Translations under genes and position numbers: made by a program
Notes under the pieces: model-generated
What the model saw: only the letters and a program-made list of their open reading frames with translations
What the model was told of the DNA's origin: nothing
Database searches by the model: none
Assembly: GCA_020809705.1 (NCBI GenBank)
Contig: CP085828.1
Coordinates: 2,480,001 to 2,544,000 of the forward strand
Direction of reading: 5' to 3'
From: Calonectria ilicicola
Lineage: Eukaryota > Ascomycota > Sordariomycetes > Hypocreales > Nectriaceae
Length of the DNA stretch: 64,000 nt
In this document: positions 42,456 to 54,464 of the stretch, in pieces
Layout of the letters: each line of letters starts with the position of its first letter
Numbering within the stretch: position 1 is the stretch's first letter

Positions 42456-45400
42456 ATGGCTTCTAGCGAGCTCAGCGCTGCCGAAGCAGAATGGAGGGAG
42501 CAGTTTGCTGCTATGCGGGCCGCCATCGCCAACCTCAAGATTCCGCAAGACCCGACCATCGAGAGCGATCTTGAAGACGAAGACTTCGAAGGTTACTCAT
42601 CTGGGAACAGTGGACAGGATGTATGGGACTTCATTTCGGATGATGACCAAGACGAGTTCAGCAGCGACTTTGCCGAAGCTGACGGATTTGGCGGCTCAAA
42701 TGCTGCGGAATCTGGCACCAAATGGTTCTCCACTAAGTGTTCTACCATTGCAGCCAAGAATGGGCTTTCCGCAGACGTGTTTGAAGCACAAATTACAAGC
42801 GTACTCAACTCCAACCAGTCCGATGACGAGTTGCAAGCTCATCTGACCGATCTCGTTGGTTTTGATGATCTCGATTTCATCATCGAAATCCTCGGGCACA
42901 AGGATGAGATTGTTGCTGCTGTGGCTGCCCAGGCTCAGCAGACAAAGCACGATTCTTCTGGGCCCCGGCTTTTGAACAAGGCCCAGCGAGAGGAAGCTCT
43001 GCGTCGCCAGGATTGGGAACACAAAACTGCTTCTTTGGCTGCGGCCTCCGCCAAGGAACCCCAATATCCACATGTCTACAAGACATACCATGCTGGCAAT
43101 ACTTTGAGCCACTCCGGCAAGAAGTATGGACTCCCTGCAAATAGTACACATGAATTCTTTGACAAATACGAAGAATATACCATCCCAGCCGCCGCCAAAG
43201 GGACGCTTCGACCTGGCCAGAAGCTTATCGAGATCTCATCTCTCAATGGCCTTTGCCGAAACACCTTCAAATACAAAACACTGAACCGTATGCAAAGCTT
43301 GGTATACCCTGTTGCGCACAAGACGAGTGAAAATATGCTGATTTGCGCCCCCACCGGTGCGGTAAGTGATTCGTGGCTCTCAACTGCGCTTGGTATTAAC
43401 GGTCTTAGGGTAAAACGGATGCTGCTATGCTCACGATTCTTCAAACAATTGCACTGAATGTGACCCCAAACCCCTTTGAGGATAGTGATGCCACTGAATT
43501 TGAGGTTGACCATGACAACTTTAAAATTGTCTATGTTGCTCCGATGAAAGCTCTCGCTGCTGAAGTTACGAAAAAATTGGGAGACAAACTTGCTTGGCTT
43601 GGGATCAAGTGCCGAGAGTATACTGGAGATATGCAACTTACCAAGGCTGAGATTATTCAAACTCAGATCATCGTCACAACTCCCGAAAAATGGGATGTTG
43701 TGACGCGAAAGGGAACTGGAGACACAGAACTAGTCCAAAAAGTTCGTCTTCTCATCATCGATGAAGTTCACATGCTTCATGATGAACGAGGTGCCGTCCT
43801 AGAGTCTCTCGTGGCCCGAACCGAGAGACAAGTTGAGAGTACACAATCAATGATTCGAATTGTTGGCCTCAGTGCAACGTTGCCCAACTATGTTGATGTT
43901 GCAGAGTTTCTAAAAGTCAACAAGTATGCTGGCCTCTTTTACTTTGACTCCTCTTTCCGTCCTGTTCCCCTCGAACAGCACTTTATTGGCGTCAAAGGAA
44001 AAGCAGGTTCTAGGCAGTCCAAAGACAATCTCGACATTGTTGCTTTTGACAAAGTCAAAGAAATGCTAGAGTGCGGTCACCAGGTCATGGTATTTGTTCA
44101 CTCGCGACGAGATACCATGTTGACCGCTAGGATGCTTCACCAAAAGGCCATGGATGATGGTTGTTTGGAGTTGTTTGACCCGACTTCCCATCCAAAGTAC
44201 GACCAAGCTTGCAGGGATATTAAAACCTCAAGATCAAAGGATATCCGCGAATTACTAAACAAGGGAATCGGAATACACCATGCAGGTATGGCGAGATCTG
44301 ATAGGAACCTCATGGAGCGACTGTTTGAGGATGGTGTACTGAATGTTCTCTGCTGTACGGCCACTCTGGCCTGGGGTGTCAACTTGCCTGCCGCTGCGGT
44401 AGTCATCAAAGGCACCCAAGTCTATAGTGCCCAAGATGGTAAATTTGTGGACTTGGGTATCTTGGATGTGCTTCAGATCTTTGGTCGTGCCGGTCGACCT
44501 CAATTCGAGGACACCGGTATTGGCATGATCTGTACTACACACGATAGACTTGCACATTACCTAACTGCAGTGACGGAACAGCAGCCTATTGAGTCCAAGT
44601 TTTCGACGAAGCTGGTTGACAACCTCAATGCTGAGATTTCGTTGGGAACTGTCACCTCAATTGCGGATGCCGTGCAGTGGATCGGATATTCTTATTTATT
44701 CGTTCGAATGCAACGGAGCCCCATGACATATGGCATCGAATGGTCTGAGATTCGAGATGACCCAACTTTGGTGCAAAGGCGTCGTACTCTGGTCATTCAA
44801 GCGGCTAGGACTCTCCAGCGATGTCAAATGATCATTTTCAACGAAACAACAGAAGAATTACGCAGCAAGGATATCGGCCGCATTGCAAGCCAATACTATA
44901 TTCTTCATACTAGTATCCAGGTTTTCAACGCAATGATGAAACCCCAAGCAACCGAGGCTGATATTCTCAAAATGATTAGTATGAGTGGAGAATTTGACAA
45001 TATCCAGTCAAGAGATACTGAAGAGAAAGAATTGACCCACCTTCGAAAGGAAGTCATTCCCTGCGATGTTGATGGAGGCATCGATACCCCACAAGCTAAG
45101 ACCAACATTCTGCTTCAGTCTTTCATCTCGAGAGAGCAGCCGGAAGATTTTGCTTTGTCAAATGATATGAACTACGTGGCACAGCAGTCTGGACGAATCT
45201 GCCGAGCATTATTTATGCTTGCTTTAAATCGACGCTGGGGTCATCAATGCTTGGTGCTCCTCACTCTAGCCAAGTCGATTGAGAAACGCATTTGGCCATT
45301 CCAACACCCTCTTCACCAATTTGATCTCACAAGGCCAGTTCTCAACCAACTCGATAGCAAGGATAACTTGACGATTGAGGCGATGAAAGAGATGGAACCA

Positions 45401-48400
45401 GCAGAGATCGGATCGCTGGTTCACAATCACAGTGCTGGTAAGAATATTGCCAGAATTCTCAACAATTTCCCCACGGTACATGTCGAGGCCGAAATTGCTC
45501 CGCTGAACAGAGACGTGCTACGTATCAAACTCTATGTCATCCCTGACTTCAAATGGCATGACCAGATTCATGGAACTTCTGAATCATTTTACATTTGGGT
45601 CGAAAACTCGGAGACATCTCAGATCTACCATCATGAATTTTTCATTCTCAACAGGAGAAAGCTACATGATGACCACGAACTCAATTTTACAATCCCTCTA
45701 TCGGATCCTTTGCCTAAGCAAATTTATGTTCGATGTGTGTCTGATAGATGGTTGGGCGCTGAAACAGTGACTCCAGTTTCTTTTCAGCATCTCATCCGGC
45801 CTGATACTGAAAGTGTGTACACCGAATTGCTCAACCTGCAGCCGCTCCCCATCACCGCTCTAAAGAACCCTGCCTTGGAGGAGCTTTATGCGAAGCGATT
45901 CCAGTTTTTCAATCCTATGCAAACCCAAATCTTCCATACGCTTTACCACACACCTGCCAATGTTCTTTTGGGTTCTCCCACTGGAAGTGGCAAGACTGTA
46001 GCCGCAGAGCTTGCCATGTGGTGGGCATTCCGTGACCGACCTGGTTCGAAAGTGGTTTATATTGCCCCCATGAAAGCCCTTGTTCGTGAACGAGTCAAGG
46101 ACTGGGGTGTGCGGCTAGCAAGACCACTGGGACTCAAACTAGTCGAATTGACTGGTGACAATACCCCTGATACTCGAACGATCCAGGATGCGGATATTAT
46201 CATCACGACTCCTGAAAAATGGGACGGTATTTCTCGATCGTGGCAGACCAGAGGGTATGTGCGAAAAGTCAGTTTGGTTATTATCGACGAGATTCATCTC
46301 TTAGCCGGAGACCGAGGTCCTATTTTGGAAATCATCGTGTCTCGTAAGTATCGTCCTCATCCTCAATATCCCTTTCGCTAATTTGTTTAGGTATGAACTA
46401 CATTGCTTCCTCTACCAAGAATCCTGTTCGACTGCTGGGTATGTCAACTGCCTGTGCAAACGCCACCGATCTTGGAAACTGGCTTGGTGTCAAGGAGGGC
46501 CTATTCAACTTTAGACACTCTGTCCGCCCTGTTCCCTTGGAGCTCTACATTGATGGCTTCCCCGAGGTTCGAGGATTTTGTCCCTTGATGCAAGCTATGA
46601 ACCGACCGACGTTCTTGGCTGTCAAGAACCACAGCCCCGAGAAGCCAGTTATTGTTTTCGTTCCCTCTAGACGACAGACCCGTCTTACTGCCAAGGATCT
46701 CATCAACTTTTGCGGCATGGAAGATAACCCTCGTCGATTCCTGCACATGGATGAAGAGGATCTCCAGCTCAATCTTGCTAGAGTCAAGGATGATGCGCTC
46801 AAGGAGGCCATCAACTTTGGAATCGGCTTGCACCATGCAGGTCTCGTAGAGTCTGATCGCCAGCTCGCTGAGGAGCTCTTCCTCAACAACAAGATCCAAA
46901 TTCTTGTTGCCACCAGTACCCTAGCCTGGGGTGTTAACTTGCCAGCACACTTGGTTGTTGTCAAGGGCACTCAATTCTTCGATGCGAAAATCGAAGCTTA
47001 CAAAGACATGGACTTGACGGATGTTTTGCAGATGCTTGGTCGAGCTGGACGCCCGCAGTTTGATAACTCAGGAGTGGCTCGTATCTTTACTCAGGATGCT
47101 AAGAAGGACTTTTACAAACACTTCCTCCACACTGGCTTCCCCGTAGAATCCTCGCTTCACACGGTCCTGGATAACCATCTTGGCGCAGAAGTCTCAGCCG
47201 AAACCATTGTTACCAAGCAAGATGCCTTGGACTACCTAACCTGGACCTTTTTCTTCCGAAGGCTGCACAAGAACCCGTCATACTATGGGCTTCAAATCTC
47301 GGCTGAGGAACACAACAGCATCGTGGCGCAAGAGCTCGCCAACGAGTTCATGGTTGATATGGTCAACAAGTCCCTCAACGAACTTGCCGAATCCAAGTGT
47401 GTCGAGGTCTTCCCCAACGGCGACGTGGACTCGACTCCTTTGGGTAAGATTATGAGTTACTACTATCTATCCCACAAGACTATCCGGCATCTCGTCCGCC
47501 ATGCCAAGGCCAAGGCCACGTTTGTTAATGTGCTTTCGTGGATGTCCCGAGCGACAGAGTATGACGAACTCCCCGTGCGTCACAATGAGGACTTGGTCAA
47601 CGCCACGCTGTCGGACAACCTGCCATTCCCTGGTCACACATTTGGCCTGCCCATGTGGGATCCTCACGTCAAGGCCTTCTTACTCCTCCAGGCACACATG
47701 TCCCGTATCGATCTGCCCATCACCGATTACGTGGGTGATCAGACCAGCGTAATGGATCAGGCGATTCGTATTATCCAGGCATCCATCGATGTCCTCACCG
47801 AGTTGAATTTCCTATCCAGCGCTCTCCAGATGATGAATCTGCTTCAGTGCATCAAGTGTGCTCGCTGGCCAACCGATCCTCCCTTGTCTGTTCTTCCCAG
47901 CATCGATACAGACGTCAAGGACGCGACGCCCCTGGTTCAGGTTGCTGCTCTCGACAAGGCAAAAGCCGGTCAGCTTGCTAAGAAGCTGGGTGTTCCTGTC
48001 AGTCAGACTGCACGCTTCACCCGGGCTGTATCAGTACTGCCCAACTTGGCTGTCTCTGTTGACAACGTCACTGCACTTTCCTTGACTATTAACCTTAAGC
48101 GCCTTAACCCGCTCGTTGAACGTGATGCCCGCATCTACGCGCCAAAGTTCCCCAAGCCACAGTCCGAAAATTGGTTCGTCATTGTGGCTAACGTTGCTAC
48201 GGATGAAGTCATTGCCGTTAAACGTGTGGGTTGGTCTGCTGGACCCGGGCGTAAGCTCGAAGCTGGCACGCGTCCAACCGCAAAGAGCGTCATCAAGCTG
48301 CCTCCCGTCGAGCCGGGACAAGCCCGTAAGCTGGATGTCCTGGTCGTCAGCGACGGCTACGTTGGGCTTGAGCACAGAGTTTTGGGAATCGACATCCCAG

Positions 48401-48462
48401 CGACACCTATTGTTGACAACGATGTTGAATCCAAAAAGGCAGCCGCCTCTGAATCAAATTGA
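42456..48462 (+). CDS. SLH1: Ski2-like RNA helicase SLH1 (ASCC3 orthologue), RQT complex
   Basis: Large tandem-cassette helicase of the ribosome quality-control trigger complex; it pulls collided ribosomes apart (yeast Slh1/Rqt2, human ASCC3), in the cytoplasm. Exons 42456-43361, 43409-46343 and 46391-48462 encode 1970 residues, nearly the yeast length (1967). First cassette: Walker A APTGAGKT (298-305), DEVH (420-423), SATLPNY; then a Sec63-like module. Second cassette: GSPTGSGKT (1157-1165), DEIH (1262-1265); second Sec63 module at the end. The amino terminus is acidic and helical, and shorter than in the related spliceosomal Brr2, which argues for Slh1. Both introns are 47 nt, and the first falls between the alanine and glycine codons of the first Walker A motif, so retention would destroy it by frameshift. 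Confidence 0.95.
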
Positions 48463-49143
48463 ATTTAGTCTATGAACAAGCCGCCGCTGAGGCGCTCTGT
48501 GTTGGAGTTCCCTTCTGAAAGCCCAAGCCCCCCACAAATAGGCTTGACAACTGTGAAGGGAATTATGAAAAGCAATGTGGGCAAAGAGAGCTGAAAGATG
48601 AGAGAGGGAGAAAAGTAGCAGTAAAACCAAAGAGCAGAGTATAAAAGAAAATAGAAACCATCTCGTGAGAGAAACCCAATCGTACCGAAACCCGAATTAT
48701 ATCCATTGAGAAATGCCGAGATGCAAGACCCCCTCCCTTCCCTTCATGACCTTTAGCCGGCCAATTTCCCAGGGAAAGAAAAAAAAACTCCTAGTGACAT
48801 AGGGAATCCTGATGAGTCGTGAAAGTAGGCAAAGAGCAAATGCTGTACACTCCGAGTGATGAAGAGCCAAAAGTAAACCCCAAACCGTGGGTGAATTGCA
48901 AACAAGAAATCAAGCCAAAAACACAAAACATGAAATCAAAATCAAAATCAAAACCAAAATCAAAACCAAAAGGACACGCCACCCGGGTATCACACATATA
49001 AACAAGCCCATTCCCTCGCCGTCTCCATTCTCTAGCAGACGTGTGTCATGCCCTCTCCGCGTAATAGCTGTGAGTCGTCTGTTAAAGACTCGAGCCTATG
49101 TCATGTTGATTTATCAGTCTGTCACGTTACACATGACGTCGAT
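48463..49143. other. Convergent 3' flanks of SLH1 and the Rab gene
   Basis: AG-rich DNA with no gene. A low-complexity AAATCA/AAACCA repeat occupies about 48929-48971. Confidence 0.5.
48929..48971. repeat. AAATCA/AAACCA hexanucleotide repeat
   Basis: About seven imperfect six-base units in a row, downstream of both convergent genes. Open frames through it encode only lysine/serine repeats and are not taken as genes. Confidence 0.8.
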
Positions 49144-50185
49144 TTAGCAGCATCTGCGGCGCTCCTTTACTTGCCCATTTTGCTGGGCCAACTCCTGACC
49201 GCTTGCTTGATCGATTGTAATGGCTGGCGAGAAACCAGGAGAAAAGAGCCAACTGCGACGGTCCCGGCCAACTCGGAAGCTACCCCGGGGACCTGAACCG
49301 TCAAAATAACCACCATCCATGCCGGACTCGTAACCCGGAGTGCCTGGTATGGCCGTAGCTGTAAGAAGTGCCTGCTGCATTTTGCGGTTTTGCTCAACCA
49401 ACTTGCGTGTCACCACACGAAATACTTCTTCAACACCCTCCCCACTCTCGGCGCTAATCTCATGACAGGCGTCCCAGCCAACCTCCTGGGCCCAGAAACC
49501 GGAGCTACGCTTGGAGCTCGGGCTGCGAGGTTCGACGGCAGGCGTAACACCGGCGCCGGAGTTTGGCGTGCCGGCCATGGGGATGGGGATGTTGTAAGGG
49601 GTAGCCGTCGGGGGCGGCGTGTTGCCCACGCCAGGAGCGAGGTTCTCGGCAACATAAGCAATGCATCGTTCGAACGGGACTTGGCGAGCAGACGGATCAC
49701 GAGCGACTATGTCGGCCTTGGTGCCAACGACGTGAAGGACAACATCCTGGGGCAGATTGCGGCGGAGCTCGGTGAGCCACACGCCCATGTCAGCAAACGA
49801 CTGAGCGTCGGTGATGCTGTAGCAGAGGATACAGGCATTGGCACCTCGATAGTAGAGGCGCGAGATGGAGCGAAAGCGTTCTTGGCCAGCTGCGATGCCC
49901 AGTCATTAGCAAAACCCGGACGGGTTGTTTGAGAAAGAAGGCTTGTGCGCGCACCGAGACGTGGGGAGGAGGAGGGGGGGGGAGGGACCAACCTGTATCC
50001 CAGATCTGGAGGCGGACCACAGTGTCTGAGTCGGAGTCGACAACCCGCTTCGTGAGAAAGCTGGCACCGACGGTAGAGGTGATCTGGGCAGGGTTGAAGG
50101 CGCCCTTGCAATATCGCATGACGAGCGACGTTTTCCCAACGCCCTGGGCGCCGAGGACGACAATCTTGGCCTCGAGCGAGGACAT
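49144..50185 (-). CDS. Rab-family small GTPase with large C-terminal insertion
   Basis: Membrane-traffic GTPase. Exons 49993-50185 and 49144-49889 encode 312 residues, about 100 more than a standard Rab. Motifs: G1 GAQGVGKTS (13-21); switch I region with STVGASF (Rab5/Rab22-like); G3 WDTAGQERF, formed across the 103-nt intron; RLYYRGANACI; G4 VGTKAD, where most Rabs have NKxD; G5 EISAESGEG. The C-terminal RRRCC is a double-cysteine geranylgeranylation signal. Between G4 and G5 is a proline/glycine/serine-rich stretch of about 60 residues (from GVGNTPPPTATPYNIP). The region between G5 and the tail is also lengthened. G4 threonine for asparagine occurs in some small GTPases and need not abolish binding. 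It most resembles a Rab5-group protein of filamentous fungi; exact orthology is not settled. Confidence 0.9.
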
Positions 50186-51368
50186 GATGGGCGGTGATGG
50201 GCTGCGCTGCGCCTCGACGTCGCGCGCGGATCAAAGGAGAAAGCTGCGGGAGCGGCGTCGATAAATACCTGGCGAGATAAGGCAAGCGACCGAGGAAAGG
50301 CGACAAGGATCAAAACGAAGCAGGCGCACAAAAAAAAAAAGAGAAGCAAGCAAAGGAAAAGAAGAAAGGAAACCAAAAATGAAAGGGAGGGTCACCGTCG
50401 AGGCGGGAAGGATGCCCGGCAGCGTTTTAGGGTGCGCGAGGCTTCCGAGTTGGGATGGGGATGATGGATAGAGAGTCAGGCGGAGGAACGAGGAGGGGCC
50501 GCCCGGACCAATCTTTTGTCTCTTTTTCTCGTTTCTTTTTTTTTTCTTTTTATTTTGCTCTCTCGGGGTTATTTCTTCACTCTGTGCTCCCAGTTTCCTC
50601 CTGGTCTTGGTTGGCTGCTGCCGCCGTCAACAAGACAACTAGGGCTTGAAGCTCTTAGTCTCCAGAGCGCTGTCTCGATCCGGGGGTGTGTGGTGGACTT
50701 GGGTGTTATCGCATCCGCATCCACATCCACATGGCCTGTGGTTGGAGGGGTATGGTACGGCAAGCTATGGCAAGCGATGGCCGCGCAGGTTGGGCAGCAA
50801 ACTGGAGGGGGTTGAAGAATTCCGATGAGAGATGCGGCTAAGGACGAGACATGGTCGTCGTAGATTGGGCCCTTGGAGAAAGATATTGCCGGCGCCGGCG
50901 ATCCTTTGGGCATGCACCAGGTCGGTGGAGGCGGAGAGAGAGGATGGGAGGATGTGAGAGAGGCGTAGTTTGGTGTCGTTGTCGGTCGTGGTGTTTTTTT
51001 TTTAGAGGGGCGAGGAACCAGAACCCTGCAGGTGACATTATAGGCGATAGTACAGTCTGTACAGGGCTACTGGGGCGCAAGAGCAGAAGCGCTGGAACTA
51101 CAGCAACAGCACGGCGTCTAGTCAACTTGGAGCGGGAGAGAAACAGCTAGCAAACCCAGGACTCGGGAAAGCCGTCTGCACCGCCATGCAGAATTGCAGC
51201 ACTAATTAGCACTAGGATGGCAGATAGGGCGTTTACTTGCACGAGACTTGTAGAAGACTTGTACGAGACTTGCAATCTACAAGGTAGAGACTAACTTGAG
51301 GGAACATTTTCACGTGGCAGGTGTGCATGCAAGGCGTGCAGCCCATGTGCTTGGTTGCCCCTCCTCCT

Positions 51369-51396
51369 AGTGGGCTCCCCCGGTGGGCTCCCCCGT
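51369..51396. repeat. Short GTGGGCTCCCC tandem repeat
   Basis: Two complete copies and one partial copy of a roughly 12-base unit. It lies in gene-free DNA. Confidence 0.65.
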
Positions 51397-53260
51397 GGGC
51401 CCGCCACAAACTAGGCCTCGAGAAGCTCCCGAGAGCACCTAGCGACGACATGGTCCCCCAGATTAGGGCGTGGGGTTGTGATCTCGTGGCCTCGGCGCCT
51501 GGTATTCCGTTGCAGGGCAGACACAGACGGCCATCTGATAGGAGAGAAACAAACAAGACGGGCACAAATCACACCGCTCCATCGTCACATCCTTTCTTTT
51601 CTCATGAGCAAATGGCCGCATTTGTCCCGCAATTTTCTTTTCTTTTTCTTGTTCTTTTTCGTCGTGTGCTCCGCCAAAATTCCAGAACCAAGACAAATGC
51701 ATCAAGAAGAGGAGAAGCAACTTGTGGTAGTGGTGGGGGGGCCTTTTAGCTGAACTGGATTTATCGACATGCATCGAAGCCCTTCCACGTATAACACGCA
51801 TGTAAGACGCATCGAAAGAAGAAAAAAAAGGGCTTGAAGTTCCGGTGGGTTTGATAAGAATGAAAGAAGAAAAAAAAAGTCCCCGCTACATGCCGCATCT
51901 CCTTTTGTTTTTGTGTAACCAGACACGCATGGAGCTTTGAGATGAAGGTGTGTGTGTGTGGCGTGTGCGTCCATGTGTGGTGCCCTGAGATTCCGTCTTG
52001 CACACACATCAATGCAACGATGCGTCTCTTGCCGTGCCATCTTCGAGACGCGGCCAATGGCCGGTGCGCATGCAAAGATACATGTCCATCATTCTTTTCG
52101 CTCATGCCGGAATGAACGCGTCGTGCGTCTTTCGTGCATGAGGGCGACGGTGTGTCTGATCCAGTCACTCTCCGGGACTTGCATGCAACCTCCATCAACC
52201 ACACAGTGCTTGGCAAAAGGGAGGGCTTTTCTGTGAATCATATTCCTATCTGGGCTTAGGATGTGATGCTGCCAAATCTTGGCCTGGTCTCTGCAATGCC
52301 TCTCCGCCGCTCGGCCGCAGTCCCTACACCAATGCGGCCCGTCCTGCTTATGGACACACCAATCTTTTCTCGCCAGCAAGTAAGTATACATGCGCAGGAA
52401 GAGTAGAAGTAGTGGTTATCTCAATGCGCTCTCACGTATGCACGCCACGCCATTTCCCATTGAATTGATTTGCATAAACTGAAGGCGGAAATTTCTGTGA
52501 GAGAGAGACGTTTACCGCAAATGTTTCAAGCGCCATGAACATCACGTTGTTACGAGAAATTATGCGGACCACCAGGTCAAGGCCAAAACGTGAAACGGCG
52601 TAAGCGACATGGAGCGCGGAGAGGCGACGAACCACCATATGGGAAACAAACACGCCAATCAACGACGAGGGGAGAAAGTACCGGGAAATACGAGTCAGGT
52701 TAGATAAGTAGTTTCCTCTTTCTCATTGTTCCACAACCTAATTGAGTCAATCGCAACGCTGTTCAGTACCCACAGCAGGGTCATCCCATGTTATGGGATA
52801 ATGTGGACACACACATCCCGACACACGAGTTACGCGAGTTTACGTGCTCGTCGTGCATGCACGTCAACAAGGCCGCAAGCCTGGGGTTTGCTTTAGACCA
52901 TGCGGCTTGGCAACAAGGTGCCCAAGACACCCTTTGAAAGGTTGTGCTCGTGTGACTTCTCATCATTTTCAACACTACGGGACCCAACTGCCCCAAATTG
53001 TCATTTTTATTATGAAAAGTTCGAAAAAAAAGGGCTTGTATGTATGCGTGTAAATTGTTTAATTGATTGTTTATGTATTATCTTTTTTTTATTAAGATAC
53101 ATTGAGTGTGCTATTAAGCTCGCCCGAAGATCCTGGGAAAACCTATCGGAGCAATCTTCAAGGGTTGTATTAGATATATACATGTGTTGTACATACATAT
53201 ATACAGCGTGCGGCCAATAACTAACATGCTAAAAGGCAAGAGAAAACGAAAATCAATGTC

Positions 53261-53267
53261 AAAAAAA
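53261..53267 (-). terminator. RNA polymerase III terminator of tRNA-Ile
   Basis: On the minus strand a run of seven T follows the tRNA 3' end by 27 bases, as expected for Pol III termination. Confidence 0.7.
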
Positions 53268-53294
53268 GAAACCGGATGGCGATGTGAACAATCA

Positions 53295-53390
53295 TGCTCC
53301 CAGCAGGGCTTGAACCTGCGACCTCCGCATCACCAACACTTGCAGGATGAAGTATTAGTACGAAGCTCTAACCAACTGAGCTATGGAAGC
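53295..53390 (-). tRNA. tRNA-Ile (anticodon AAU) with intron
   Basis: The minus strand folds as a full cloverleaf. Acceptor arm GCTTCCA pairs with TGGGAGC (one G-U pair), with A as discriminator. D arm is GCTC-AGTTGGTTA-GAGC. Anticodon stem TCGTA pairs with TGCGG (two G-U pairs). Anticodon loop CTAATA-A gives AAT. The variable loop has five bases, and the T arm is GCAGG-TTCAAGC-CCTGC. A 22-nt intron (53331-53352) sits after position 37, the universal place for tRNA introns. Mature length is 74 nt without CCA. The A box overlaps the D arm and the B box (GGTTCAAGCC) the T arm, as needed for Pol III. AAU (read as IAU after editing) decodes AUU, AUC and AUA. Confidence 0.93.
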
Positions 53391-54464
53391 CGTCCAGTTA
53401 CAATCGAGCAGGAGACCCGCTCTCTGATGGCGCCTGGAGGCGCAATGACGAGCTAAGGCCAAGGCAAACCTCACCCACGTTCCGTCTGTCAGTGTCAACC
53501 TCAACCTCAACCAAATCAGATAATATCCCGCCCCCCACAAAGCAGGTTTCGTTTATGAAGCTTTGGTGGAATGATGATGGCAGATGTTGGCAACGGAGAT
53601 GATTCCCCTTTTCTGGTTGGTGTCATCTCATGTAGATGTGGACAAACTGCCAACACCGTCAAGGCTGCGTTTCATCCGACACCAGCTCTCAGCTAGCTTG
53701 GATGATAGCTCACAAGGCGGTAATAACGGATCGAGGAATGCGTGGCACGACACTGCAAACCCGAACCCCAGAAAAATAAGGGCCTTGCTCTGGCCAGTTT
53801 TTAATCTTTCGGGAACGCGCCAGCCAGCCTACTGATCGGTTCCGGGCCCGTCCAGTCTGTCGAGATGCAGAGCCACTATGGGGCTGGCTTCGCTTGTCCG
53901 TCTCATTCCCTCCATTTTCCTATGAAGGCAGTGCCAGCTCGTGGCCATCGCGGTAGATCCGCACTAGCTTATCCGCGAGAGTTTCGGGTGGCGGGTAGGA
54001 GGAATGAGGCGCCACATGGTTGGCCGTTTCACACGACACCATTCGCCATGGCACAGACTGCGCTTGGGGACGCTCAGACGATGGCCTCGTCTACCTCTCA
54101 TCTTCCATCGTCTGCGCTCAGGCGGGGCGGAACCAAGCTCATGATCGCCTTCATCGAAACTCAAACTCGCCGAGATGGAGCTATGCGAAGGCGTGGACCC
54201 CTACATGCTTGTTGGACGCCTGATATTTATCCTGTCAGTCCTCATGAGTTAGTGCGCCTTGGTTCTGCCCAAGGCTCAATCCTTCCAACAACTGTCGCGG
54301 GATCATTTCAGTTTTCTTCTCCGCATCCGCTCTTTTCTCTTTTCTCGTCACTCCTTTTTTTGGTTCTTCTGCTTCTTTTTCTTCCTTCCCCTTCTCTTCT
54401 CCTCGGGCAGGACTCACCCAAAAAGGATTGGTCACTTCGCTGGTCTCGAGGCTCTATAGAAATC
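53391..54464. other. Intergenic, upstream of the SUR7-family gene
   Basis: An in-frame open stretch from 53865 precedes the SUR7-family start. Its translation is low-complexity, including a T-rich hydrophobic run just before 54420, so I read it as leader and promoter. No other gene is supported. Confidence 0.5.

Larger units (their letters stand above)
50186..53294. other. Gene-free stretch of 3.1 kb
   Basis: It begins with the promoter of the Rab gene. Long T-rich and A-rich tracts occur (50330-50345, 50520-50555, 51640-51665, 51815-51880). Small tandem units lie at 51238-51275 (ACGAGACTTGT type) and 51369-51396 (GTGGGCTCCCC type), and a GT run lies at 51946-51958. Overlapping frames on both strands (50569-50913, 51321-51749, 51761-52216) have repetitive composition and no domain. 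No gene can be supported. Confidence 0.5.

Noticed and set aside
48887..49147. Lysine-rich 60-86 codon frames
   Set aside because: Product of the AAATCA/AAACCA repeat.
51761..52216. 151-codon minus-strand frame rich in His and Phe
   Set aside because: Formed by T-tracts and a GT/CA microsatellite; no domain.
53865..54464. 200-codon in-frame extension upstream of the SUR7-family gene
   Set aside because: Its translation is low-complexity, and the T-rich hydrophobic run is just a pyrimidine tract. The family protein starts with its first membrane segment at 54465.
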